Below, piece after piece: positions 6,700 through 14,263 of a stretch of 64,000 nucleotides of DNA. Positions within the stretch are counted from its first letter, which is position 1; each line of letters begins with the position of its first letter. The position numbers were made by a program, and so were the translations under genes. Location of the stretch: IMG/VR virus record IMGVR_UViG_3300020207_000018, positions 1 to 64,000 of that record; one strand, given 5' to 3'. The notes below the pieces were generated by a model. It saw nothing but the letters and a program-made list of their open reading frames with translations. It was not told the origin of the DNA and made no database searches. Origin of the DNA: a virus.

Positions 6700-6875
6700 T
6701 ATGACCAACCTCCGTCTATCTCTTGTAAGACTTCGTTAGTTGCACCTAGGATATCGGTAAGAGGTTCGTCAAAGATTGCGATATCTTCATGACCCTCTTC
6801 TATTAATGCTTTAACTATTTCACCAGCATCAACAATGATTTGTAGCTGGTATTTCATTTCTTCTGATATACTCAT
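6699..6875 (-). CDS. Small acidic protein between genes 44 and 62 (58 aa)
   Basis: The product is acidic and helical (MSISEEMKYQLQIIVDAGEI, then IEEGHEDIAIFDEPLTDIL). Its ATG overlaps the TGA of gene 44 (ATGA junction), and the next gene's start overlaps its stop. No family is recognised; its position suggests co-translation with the clamp loader. Confidence 0.6.
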   Translation of the reverse strand: MSISEEMKYQLQIIVDAGEIVKALIEEGHEDIAIFDEPLTDILGATNEVLQEIDGGWS

Positions 6876-7813
6876 TTGAATTTACACTCCGACATAATTT
6901 CTGTTAAACATGCAACGAAATTGATTTCTGAATCCATTGCAAAGGCAGACTTATGTTGATAGTCTGCTATTAATAAAACTGAAGCAGGTATACTAGATGG
7001 TTGTAATTTCTTTTCTAAAGCATTGAACAACTTCCTATATAGAGTGTTGAAGTCCTGATCAGAATTCTGACCGACCCACTTTCTCATACCAGCCCAATCT
7101 TTGTCCTTTAACATGTCAAGTAATGGTGTTAGTTTCTCTTCTGATAAAGTTGCAAGAAGGCCTGAGTCAATCTCACCACTTGCACCATATCTTTGCACTT
7201 CATTTAGACATCTTCTAAAGTCAGGAAAGAATTTGAGAATAAGTTCTACTAGTACTTGTGTATCATATTTGATGCCTTCACTATCACAAATCTCCATGAG
7301 ACGTGAGAGAAATACACTTGCTAGTCTTTGTTTCTCTTCTGGTGTGATACTGAAATCTATAACAGTACAACGAGAATGAAGAGCAGGAATAATCCTGTTC
7401 TTATAGTTACACGTGAATATGAATCTACAGTTAGAAGAGAACTCTTCAATAAAGTTTCTCAATGCAGGTTGAACTGAGTCAGCAGATATGTAATCTGCCT
7501 CATCTAAGATAACAACTTTAGGACCACCTGCAAGTGATACTGTAGATGCAAAGTTTTTGATCTTTGTTCGTAGGGTGTCAATCAAACGGCCCTCGTCTGA
7601 GCCGTTAATGACAATAAAGTCTGCACCCAATTCATTACATAATGCTTTTGCAACTGTAGTCTTACCAACCCCAGCAGAACCACTTAGTAATAGATTTGGT
7701 ATTTCACCATTCTTTACGAACTCAAAGAATGATTTTTTGATAGATGCAGGAAGTATCGTGTCCTCAATTGTTTGAGGACGATACTTTTCAACGTAAAGAA
7801 ATTCCTTACTCAT
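6872..7813 (-). CDS. 44: Clamp-loader ATPase gp44
   Basis: gp44 is the AAA+ ATPase subunit of the sliding-clamp loader. The product is 313 aa from the ATG at 7813 (T4: 319); the frame is open to a TTG at 7822, but the N-terminus MSKEFLYVEKYRPQTI fits the family. The Walker A motif is GSAGVGKT (residues 45-52), Walker B is VVILDEADYI, sensor 1 lies in RFIFTCNYKNRI and the SRC arginine-finger motif follows (HSRCTVIDF). About 100 bases without a gene separate it from gene 45. Confidence 0.96.
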   Translation of the reverse strand: MSKEFLYVEKYRPQTIEDTILPASIKKSFFEFVKNGEIPNLLLSGSAGVGKTTVAKALCNELGADFIVINGSDEGRLIDTLRTKIKNFASTVSLAGGPKVVILDEADYISADSVQPALRNFIEEFSSNCRFIFTCNYKNRIIPALHSRCTVIDFSITPEEKQRLASVFLSRLMEICDSEGIKYDTQVLVELILKFFPDFRRCLNEVQRYGASGEIDSGLLATLSEEKLTPLLDMLKDKDWAGMRKWVGQNSDQDFNTLYRKLFNALEKKLQPSSIPASVLLIADYQHKSAFAMDSEINFVACLTEIMSECKFK

Positions 7814-7929
7814 GGAGACCAAACCCCTCCGAATGGTCGTGTAGAATACCCAAGATTGATGATGAGATCACTCTACTCCCATGATTGAAGCGGAGACTGG
7901 CACTTCTATCACACTTATTAATATATATG

Positions 7930-8595
7930 CTAAACATTATATTTTGAATCAGGTTCTAGTGCAATAAAGTACTCTAAGTCCACATCTTTGTTTTTGAAGT
8001 TTGATATACCTTTAGAAGATACAAACACTTCATAATTACCTTGTAAGATTTTTAAATTTTCAATTTTGAAGTTCATAGAGAATGAAACACCATTGCCTTC
8101 ACCTACAATTCTACTGAATGTATTAGATGTTGCATTCTTCTTATCAGTAACTACAAACTCAATCTTGGTACCATCTGATTTAAGAATTAAATCATTTACA
8201 CCTAGAACACTTGCAGCTTTCTGTAGTTCATCTAGTAGTGTTGATGATAAATCAATCTTGACCTCTGCATCTGGCATTGTGATCATCTTTTCAGGTGAAG
8301 TCACCATACCCTCACTTGCATAGAAGTAAGTCATAGCAGAATCATTGTCTGAGATAGATGCTGAACTTTCATTGAAATTGAATTCAGGATTATCCAATAA
8401 CGAAGTTGCACCTAAGAACTCTGCAAGATTGTAGATACTAAACTCTTGGCTGAATGTTTCAGGCACCGTTGCCACTGCCAAGATATTTTTCATATTCGAG
8501 ATTGTCTTAAGTTGATTACCTGAATCGACTTTGATTCCCGAATTTATAGTTGCGAAGTTTTTTAATATACTTCTAGTTTCATTACTTATTTTCAC
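7930..8595 (-). CDS. 45: Sliding clamp gp45, GTG start
   Basis: gp45 is the trimeric DNA polymerase clamp and also the activator of late transcription with gp33 and gp55. The open frame extends to 8637, but an AAGGAGG sequence sits six bases before a GTG at 8595, and the protein from there (VKISNETRSILKNFATINSG) matches the usual clamp N-terminus; it is 221 aa (T4: 228). The two-domain beta-rich pattern continues to EYFIALEPDSKYNV. It is separated by about 100 bases from gene 44. Confidence 0.93.
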   Translation of the reverse strand: MKISNETRSILKNFATINSGIKVDSGNQLKTISNMKNILAVATVPETFSQEFSIYNLAEFLGATSLLDNPEFNFNESSASISDNDSAMTYFYASEGMVTSPEKMITMPDAEVKIDLSSTLLDELQKAASVLGVNDLILKSDGTKIEFVVTDKKNATSNTFSRIVGEGNGVSFSMNFKIENLKILQGNYEVFVSSKGISNFKNKDVDLEYFIALEPDSKYNV

Positions 8596-8890
8596 TGTTA
8601 GCCTCCTTGTCGTGAACGTGTAACATGAACATGGCATAATGAATTACTTTAAGTAAGTCTGCCCTATTCTTCCCATTTTTCTTTCCGTATCTTTGTGCAT
8701 ATTTCATTATGTTTCCGATACAGAAACCTTCACCATGTCCACTGTCAATAATAAATTCAGTGGATTGGTATTTGTTCAGTGAGTAATGTTGATCATACGT
8801 CTTATCAATATAAGAGGACAACTCCTTCAGGAGTTTGTCCTCGTTATACTTGTAGTCAATCTTTCTCTTAAACATACTCATCGGTATCAT
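8582..8890 (-). CDS. DUF3310-type protein (102 aa)
   Basis: The product carries the DUF3310 pattern: an acidic helix, then GEGFCIGNIMKYAQRYGKK and a DLLKVIHYAMFML helix. This family is common in phages and has no settled function; it has been described as nucleotide-kinase-like. ATGs at 8890, 8881 and 8875 are possible, and all overlap the end of the AAA ATPase gene. The 3' end overlaps the gp45 start region, where the gp45 Shine-Dalgarno sequence lies. Confidence 0.8.
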   Translation of the reverse strand: MIPMSMFKRKIDYKYNEDKLLKELSSYIDKTYDQHYSLNKYQSTEFIIDSGHGEGFCIGNIMKYAQRYGKKNGKNRADLLKVIHYAMFMLHVHDKEANSENK

Positions 8891-10082
8891 TATACTCTGA
8901 AGTCTCTGATTCGTCTAGAGGATTTTCATCATTAAGTGAAACACCCTCATCGACTTTAGTGTAGAGGTCAAGAACAGCAGCTCTTGTCTCTTCATCGAAC
9001 CTTGAGATACACATTTCGATTGACTTGAGTTTGTCGTCAAACATTCTGAAAGCGTTGACGATGTGAACAAGTCTTCTTGTTGTGATAACATCATCGATTG
9101 CACCCTCGTAGTATGTCTTTCTGATTATGTCAGCCCAATCTACTAACTTGGTTGTGAACTCAGTGTCGACTTCACCAGTCAATGCCATTTCTTTCTCAAG
9201 AATTTTTCTCTCAGTTGTCACTGGAGGATATTCTTGTTGCATAGTGATCGCAAACCTTTCAAGCATCGCTTCGTTCATGATCTGAGTTCCGATGAACTTG
9301 CCATCTTCTGAACCTTGACCTTTAGTGTTTGCAGTCGCAAGAATAGTGAAACCCTCTTTAGGTGTCACCCACTCACCAGTTTTCTTGATCAAGTAACCTT
9401 TACCTTCAAGAACTGATTGTAAACACATAAGTTTGTTAGAACCAAGATCGACTTCGTCTAAGAGAAGAACAGCGCCTTTTCTCATTGCCTTGATAACAGG
9501 GCCTTCTCTGAACTCAATGTTACCATTGACTAGAGTGTGACCACCCATTAGATCATCTTCATCGGTCTCAATAGTGATATTGACTCTGTAGAGTTCTCTC
9601 TTCAGTTGAGCACAAACCTGTTCGATCATCAAAGTCTTACCGTTACCAGAAAGACCTGTGACAAAAACAGGGAAGAAAATCTTCGACTTGATTATGTTCT
9701 TGACATCTTTGAAATGTCCGAAAGGAACATAATTAGTCATTTTCTCAGGAACAATTTTGACATTGTCTTCTAAGATGTTAATCGATTCTGTCTGAGCAGC
9801 AACAGGCATGTTGCTTTGAACTTTAGCAGGAATCGCCCTTGTTGTCATAGGAACAACATTACTATTGATCAAAGGTGTTAGATCAAAAGTAGTTTTAGTA
9901 TCATTCGTAAATGGATACTTTTTAGATTTTACCCAATAGGGTACATAATCCAGAGTGTCTAAATCCTCTTTCGAGAAAACAGACTGATCTGGAAAATTAG
10001 TTTTTAGAGTGTTTATAAACTCTACTTTATCTGGTGATAACCTAAAATTCTTATCACCTAGATTGATAACTTCACTTCTCAT
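8868..10082 (-). CDS. cobS: MoxR/CobS-like AAA+ ATPase
   Basis: The product is 404 aa. Residues about 125-330 form a MoxR/CobS-type AAA+ domain: Walker A TGLSGNGKTLM, Walker B AVLLLDEVDLG, and a polar ATANTKGQGSEDGKFIG loop followed by MLERFAITM. Marine T4-like phages carry this gene under the name cobS. No cobaltochelatase large subunit is visible, and the nearby VWA protein suggests a MoxR-VWA chaperone-type pair rather than cobalamin synthesis (inference). The start has an AGGAG sequence. Confidence 0.88.
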   Translation of the reverse strand: MRSEVINLGDKNFRLSPDKVEFINTLKTNFPDQSVFSKEDLDTLDYVPYWVKSKKYPFTNDTKTTFDLTPLINSNVVPMTTRAIPAKVQSNMPVAAQTESINILEDNVKIVPEKMTNYVPFGHFKDVKNIIKSKIFFPVFVTGLSGNGKTLMIEQVCAQLKRELYRVNITIETDEDDLMGGHTLVNGNIEFREGPVIKAMRKGAVLLLDEVDLGSNKLMCLQSVLEGKGYLIKKTGEWVTPKEGFTILATANTKGQGSEDGKFIGTQIMNEAMLERFAITMQQEYPPVTTERKILEKEMALTGEVDTEFTTKLVDWADIIRKTYYEGAIDDVITTRRLVHIVNAFRMFDDKLKSIEMCISRFDEETRAAVLDLYTKVDEGVSLNDENPLDESETSEYNDTDEYV

Positions 10083-10123
10083 ATAGTCTCCTTAAAAATA
10101 TCAGTTAATCTCATCATGATTCC

Positions 10124-10153
10124 ATCCTACTAAAAAACAGCACCCATTGTCAA
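10124..10153 (-). promoter_or_regulatory. Sigma70-like promoter upstream of the AAA ATPase gene
   Basis: TTGACA at 10148-10153 and TAGGAT at 10124-10129 with an 18-base spacer, reading leftward. The -35 context TTGACAATG is repeated at two other sites (12768-12797, 13061-13090). It would give a leader of about 35 nt for the gene starting at 10082. Probably an early promoter served by the host polymerase. Confidence 0.45.
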
Positions 10154-10158
10154 CCATG

Positions 10159-10428
10159 TTATTCGATTGGTTTCAATAGTCTGCCTAGATCAACATCAAT
10201 AGATGTCTTCTTCTTTTTTCTCATAGTGAAATAAGAATCGTTGTTGACCCAATATCTGAATGCCTTACATTCTACTTTTTCTAAGGCACATTCTTCTTGC
10301 CTCTTACAGTCAAACTTTACACATGGGCCTTTACCCACCTGAATCATCGCTTCTGCAAGTTTATTTGTATTAAATCCTGGATCTCTAGGACTTTCATACT
10401 CGGTTATATCAATTGCTAAATTTCTCAT
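10159..10428 (-). CDS. Four-cysteine protein between the AAA and VWA genes (89 aa)
   Basis: The product has four closely spaced Cys (GPCVKFDCKRQEECALEKVEC, spacing 4-5-6), followed by a FRYWVNNDSYFTMRKKKK basic segment. The Cys cluster could bind zinc or an iron-sulphur centre. The ATG overlaps the stop of the VWA gene (TAATG), and a GGAG sequence lies upstream, so it is co-translated with that gene. No family is recognised. Confidence 0.65.
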   Translation of the reverse strand: MRNLAIDITEYESPRDPGFNTNKLAEAMIQVGKGPCVKFDCKRQEECALEKVECKAFRYWVNNDSYFTMRKKKKTSIDVDLGRLLKPIE

Positions 10429-12761
10429 TATGCGATCTCCTTTATGAACTCGTTTGTTAAAAATCTAGAAGTAGTTTTAGATTTCTGATTTCTTTTGAAA
10501 GCAGAAAGTACTTTAGACTTCTTAGCACCCACTAAGTCTGTGTCTAACTCATCATCACCTGAAGCAAGTAGGTTGTTTGATGTAGTTAAGAATAGTTTGT
10601 TGTAGCCTTTTGAGTTAACTACTAAACCTGTTTTTTTCATTTGTCTCCAAGAAGAAGCTTCTTCTGACCATGAAATCTCTTTGAGATAGTAAACTAGGTT
10701 TGAGAAGTCTCTCTTTTTACTGAAGATAAAGTAACCTGTGATAGTGACACCAGTTGTATCTGATATCCATTCTAATAAATTGCAAGTTCTATTCCATGCA
10801 TCAATGTAATTACCATCGAACAGATAAGACGCCTTTGTGTACGGATCTTTTAGATATCTGTGAGACGTGCCTCTCCATGAATCTTCTGTTTCTTGTGATC
10901 TCTGATCAGCATACTCTTCATCTGTTTTCTTTAACATTTGAGATTCGTGGGAAAAACCGTCAGTAACAACTGTTAAGATTGATTTTTCAATACCATATCT
11001 TTTGTTAAATGCAGGTACTAACTTTCTCATAGCAATGATACTGTGATCAAGTGGAGTACCACTGAAATTGTATTTGTTAGGAACAATATTCCAAGTTAAT
11101 GATCCTGAGTCTTGTGTAAGGTCATAACCAGTTGCTTCAAAGAATGCTTCTGTCTTCTCATTAGTTTGCCAGTAGTTAATGTTTCTTGCCCATGACCCAA
11201 TGTAAAGTTGAGATATAGCATTCAAAGCTTTTTTATGTTCTCTACCTGTCATTTCATTTGAAAGAATCTCAATTAATCTTCCGTCATGGTCATACCAAGA
11301 ACTGTCTGGTGAATAACAATCTGAGAACAAATAAACTCTGTAAGGTAGTTGAACTTTTCTACAGAACTCAGCAAGAATAATTGCTTGTTCTAAGATATCT
11401 TTTGCTTCGTTAGCAATCGAACCAGACCAGTCAAGTAAGACTTGCACACCGTGATTCTTACCTTTAGGAAGATATGTCATTTGTTTGAACACATCATCAA
11501 TAATCTGATACTTAGCAAGTTTGTTCATGTCAAGTTTACCAGACTTAGCAACTCTAGCTCTCACTGCAAGTTTAGCTGTTTGTCTCATATCAAATTCTTT
11601 TGCCATATGCATGACAACTTTTTTACTTTTGTCGCTTAAGTATTTTGTAACCTTCTCTGACATTTCAATCCATCTAGGATATTCTTTATTGTGCCATTCA
11701 CTTCTATATTCTTCAGCAGGTTTAGGTCCATTGTGAGCATCAAAGTCTTTGAAAACATCTTTGTAACCTACGATTATCTTGTCGACAACACCGTCTTTTG
11801 CGAAGAATGTGTCGAGGTTACAATAAGTTTTGATACTTGCATTTTCATCAATAAAATCGTTCTCGTTACTGTGAGCATTGTGTTCTGTGATTGACTCTCT
11901 AGCACCATCTTCTGAATCGAACTCACCACCCATTTTACCAGAAGTATCTTTACTTAAGTCTCTTTCTTCTTCTGATTCTTCTTCGGTGTTTTGTTCAGAA
12001 GAATCATCGCCTTTAGACGCTTGTTCTTCATCTTCTCCGTCTTCTCCAAAAGTATCTTCGTCTTCATTGTCTTCGTATTCATCGTCTGTGTCCTCCCATT
12101 GATCACCAAAAGTTGGTTCTTCATCTTCTTCATCAAGGTCGATATCGAAGTCGTCACCTAGGAGTGTCTTAACAAGTTGACTATCATCTTCATTTCTTGA
12201 CTCGTTTTCTTTTGACCATTCATAGATTGCATTTGCAACTTGAACAACATCTTCCCATGTCTCACACTTGTAAGAGGCATCTAAGAATGCTTGTTCTACA
12301 TCATTAAGTTTGATGTTAACTCTTGAACCTACTTTTGTAATTAAGTTAATTTTATCAATCAAAGATAGAGATTGAAGGTCTCTATTTTTGATACCAAAGA
12401 AATCTTTTTGCATTAGTTCATCATATGCTTTGAAGAAAGACTTTCTTAGACCTGCAAATTTGTCTCTGATCTTTCTCTCAATTCTAACGTCTTCTATCAC
12501 ATTGAGATAACCTTTCAATGTTCTATTGTTTTTGATAGTAGAGTGTAGACCCTCATAAGGAGTATACAAAGCATGACCTACTTCGTGACCCATAAACAGA
12601 TCATAAAGTTCGGATGAAATATCATCTTTGAATGTAGGACAGGCAAGAACCCTGTTCTTAACATCAAAGTATGCAGTTGGAATTGCTTTGTGAACAACAG
12701 TAATATTCTCTGTTGCCATTAGTTTTGCAAGCGTGTCTTTTTGTTGTCTTATCTCAGTCAT
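10428..12761 (-). CDS. cobT: CobT-like VWA protein with N-terminal metallopeptidase motif
   Basis: The product is 777 aa. Residues 59-63 are HEVGH, within MGHEVGHALYTPYEG, the zinc-binding motif of gluzincin/M48-type peptidases; a following Glu-rich helix (VIEDVRIERKI) could supply the third ligand. Residues about 200-300 are a very acidic Asp/Glu linker. The C-terminal part has a VWA domain with MIDAS sequence VLLDWSGSIAN and later SILTVVTDGFSHES. Such proteins are annotated CobT in marine T4-like phages. It probably works with the AAA ATPase to remodel or cleave a protein substrate (inference). Confidence 0.85.
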   Translation of the reverse strand: MTEIRQQKDTLAKLMATENITVVHKAIPTAYFDVKNRVLACPTFKDDISSELYDLFMGHEVGHALYTPYEGLHSTIKNNRTLKGYLNVIEDVRIERKIRDKFAGLRKSFFKAYDELMQKDFFGIKNRDLQSLSLIDKINLITKVGSRVNIKLNDVEQAFLDASYKCETWEDVVQVANAIYEWSKENESRNEDDSQLVKTLLGDDFDIDLDEEDEEPTFGDQWEDTDDEYEDNEDEDTFGEDGEDEEQASKGDDSSEQNTEEESEEERDLSKDTSGKMGGEFDSEDGARESITEHNAHSNENDFIDENASIKTYCNLDTFFAKDGVVDKIIVGYKDVFKDFDAHNGPKPAEEYRSEWHNKEYPRWIEMSEKVTKYLSDKSKKVVMHMAKEFDMRQTAKLAVRARVAKSGKLDMNKLAKYQIIDDVFKQMTYLPKGKNHGVQVLLDWSGSIANEAKDILEQAIILAEFCRKVQLPYRVYLFSDCYSPDSSWYDHDGRLIEILSNEMTGREHKKALNAISQLYIGSWARNINYWQTNEKTEAFFEATGYDLTQDSGSLTWNIVPNKYNFSGTPLDHSIIAMRKLVPAFNKRYGIEKSILTVVTDGFSHESQMLKKTDEEYADQRSQETEDSWRGTSHRYLKDPYTKASYLFDGNYIDAWNRTCNLLEWISDTTGVTITGYFIFSKKRDFSNLVYYLKEISWSEEASSWRQMKKTGLVVNSKGYNKLFLTTSNNLLASGDDELDTDLVGAKKSKVLSAFKRNQKSKTTSRFLTNEFIKEIA

Positions 12762-12767
12762 GTGTAT

Positions 12768-12797
12768 ATCCTACAATTTTTTGGTGGTCATTGTCAA
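12768..12797 (-). promoter_or_regulatory. Sigma70-like promoter upstream of the VWA gene
   Basis: TTGACA at 12792-12797 and TAGGAT at 12768-12773, spacer 18. The -35 element is followed by ATGACC, as at 13085-13090. The -10 element overlaps the possible AGGA ribosome site, so the transcript would start almost at the ATG, which weakens the call. Confidence 0.4.
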
Positions 12798-12804
12798 GCG
12801 TCTC

Positions 12805-13032
12805 CTAACCCATTGGGCCAGGGGCTTCCATCGCTTCTTCAAAAAATTGTTCAGAGATTCTATTGATTAGAAACTCTCTTGCTTCATCTAAGTCTAGCTT
12901 CCACATTGGTATATTGATACCAAAATTTAGATGTAGAACCTGTTTTACTTTGATATTTGACATTGCATCGACTACATCGATTGCATCTGAAATTGCTTTA
13001 TCAGCAATTAGATCGTTTGAAAAATGTGACAT
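12805..13032 (-). CDS. Hypothetical helical protein (75 aa)
   Basis: An AGGAG sequence lies before the ATG. The product is helical and mildly acidic (MSHFSNDLIADKAISDAIDV ... LDEAREFLINRISEQFFEEA) and ends APGPMG. No family is recognised and there is no export signal. It has its own sigma70-like promoter candidate upstream and precedes the VWA gene. Confidence 0.65.
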   Translation of the reverse strand: MSHFSNDLIADKAISDAIDVVDAMSNIKVKQVLHLNFGINIPMWKLDLDEAREFLINRISEQFFEEAMEAPGPMG

Positions 13033-13060
13033 AATTTACTCCTTTTTTTATTTGATGGTA

Positions 13061-13090
13061 ATGGTACCAAAAAATGGAGGTCATTGTCAA
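13061..13090 (-). promoter_or_regulatory. Sigma70-like promoter upstream of the 75-aa gene
   Basis: TTGACA at 13085-13090 and TACCAT at 13061-13066, spacer 18, followed by a leader of about 20 nt and an AGGAG ribosome site. The upstream part is nearly the same as the promoter at 12792-12797 (CTTGACAATGACC). Confidence 0.45.
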
Positions 13091-13093
13091 GCT

Positions 13094-13753
13094 TTACAAG
13101 CGTACTGAGTCTTCGTCTAGGTCTAAGTTGTGAATAGGGTGTTGTATCATTTGTTTGTCTGGATCTGTAGAGAACCAAAATGATATTGTGTGACGTGAGT
13201 TTCTTCTCACTTTTGAGACACCATGAGGAATGTAGATGCCTTGAAACAATAGTCCTGTACCTGCTTCTGGTTCAAATGTTTCACCATCTGGAATGTATGT
13301 TCTACCACCTTTGAAGTCATCGTTCAAATATAGTATACATGTCCATTCTCTGGCAGGTACTATTGTATCTTTTCTTTTTATTTTTGTTTCTTGGTTTGAA
13401 TATGTATCTAAGTGTGGGTCTTGTATACCACCGATTGGCCATTCGTTTAGAGATATCATTTCAGGCCAAACAGTTTGACGTGAAGTAAGTTTAATTTCTC
13501 CAACTAAATCGTAGATGCAACGAAATATAAGGTCTCTGACCCATTGAGTTTTAATGTGTAGAAATCTGATACCTACGTAATCAGAACCGTCTCCAACAGT
13601 CTCTAAGTTTCTATGCGCTTTGTGAAATAGTATCAGATTCTTCGCTTCTTCCTTCGTCAACAGATGTTGAATCATCTGAGGTTGAAACGGACTCTGACTC
13701 TGCGAGTTCTTGTTGTTGTTGGATGAATCTTGCGATTGCCATTCGTTTTTCAT
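13094..13753 (-). CDS. 2OG-Fe(II) dioxygenase (prolyl-hydroxylase fold)
   Basis: This fold uses 2-oxoglutarate, oxygen and Fe(II), usually to hydroxylate proteins or small molecules. The product is 219 aa at most. The iron ligands are visible: H-x-D in QDPHLDTYS, the distal His in YIPHGVSKV, and the 2OG-binding Arg in RHTISFWF. The LYLNDDFKGGRTYIP strand is typical of the family. The first ~26 residues are low-complexity Asn/Gln/Ser and overlap the deformylase gene by up to 143 bases; a start at the ATG near 13675 is also possible. The substrate is unknown. Confidence 0.82.
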   Translation of the reverse strand: MKNEWQSQDSSNNNKNSQSQSPFQPQMIQHLLTKEEAKNLILFHKAHRNLETVGDGSDYVGIRFLHIKTQWVRDLIFRCIYDLVGEIKLTSRQTVWPEMISLNEWPIGGIQDPHLDTYSNQETKIKRKDTIVPAREWTCILYLNDDFKGGRTYIPDGETFEPEAGTGLLFQGIYIPHGVSKVRRNSRHTISFWFSTDPDKQMIQHPIHNLDLDEDSVRL

Positions 13754-14255
13754 ATTCTAATCGTTTTCTTTCTTCCTTTGGTCGTGCTTTCAATGCTCTT
13801 TCGAGTTTTAATCTTGAGGCACGTTGTAAGAAGATTACACCATTTAAGTGATCTATCTCGTGTTGTACACATCGAGCTGCTAGACCATCTAGCACTAACG
13901 TATGTTTTTCACCATCACTATCTTGGTATTCAAACTCTATTGTCTTTGATCTTTTGATCATTAGATAGATGTCTGGAAAAGAAAGACAACCCTCTTTCAT
14001 AAGATCGGTATCTTGTGATGCTTTAGTTAACTTAGGGTTAAAGAAACCTACTGTACCTTTATCAGCAGTTTTCATAACAAACATTTTGTATGGTAGACCA
14101 ACCTGATTTGCTGATAGGCCAATACCACCGAATTTATCCATCGCCTCTGCCATATTCTTTTCGATTTCCTTAGGGTCTTCCTTAGGGTTCTCAAAGTCAA
14201 ACTCGGGTGGTGGAGTTCTGAGTACTTTACTTGCTTCTTCTATAAGTTCATACAT
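13611..14255 (-). CDS. def: Peptide deformylase
   Basis: Peptide deformylase removes the N-formyl group from new proteins. The product is 214 aa. All three metal-site motifs are present: GIGLSANQVG (Gln51), EGCLSFP (Cys90) and QHEIDHLNG (His132, Glu133, His136). Ser replaces the usual first Ala in motif 1. Residues about 145-180 are basic and helical, and the last ~30 are Ser/Glu/Asp-rich, an extension that is absent from small phage deformylases and overlaps the next gene. Deformylases are known auxiliary genes of marine phages. Confidence 0.93.
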   Translation of the reverse strand: MYELIEEASKVLRTPPPEFDFENPKEDPKEIEKNMAEAMDKFGGIGLSANQVGLPYKMFVMKTADKGTVGFFNPKLTKASQDTDLMKEGCLSFPDIYLMIKRSKTIEFEYQDSDGEKHTLVLDGLAARCVQHEIDHLNGVIFLQRASRLKLERALKARPKEERKRLEYEKRMAIARFIQQQQELAESESVSTSDDSTSVDEGRSEESDTISQSA

Positions 14256-14263
14256 AGTTTTAT

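Noticed and set aside
8868-12761. Cobalamin-synthesis auxiliary genes
   Set aside because: No CobN-like chelatase or other cobalamin gene is present; the names cobS and cobT are kept only as customary labels.
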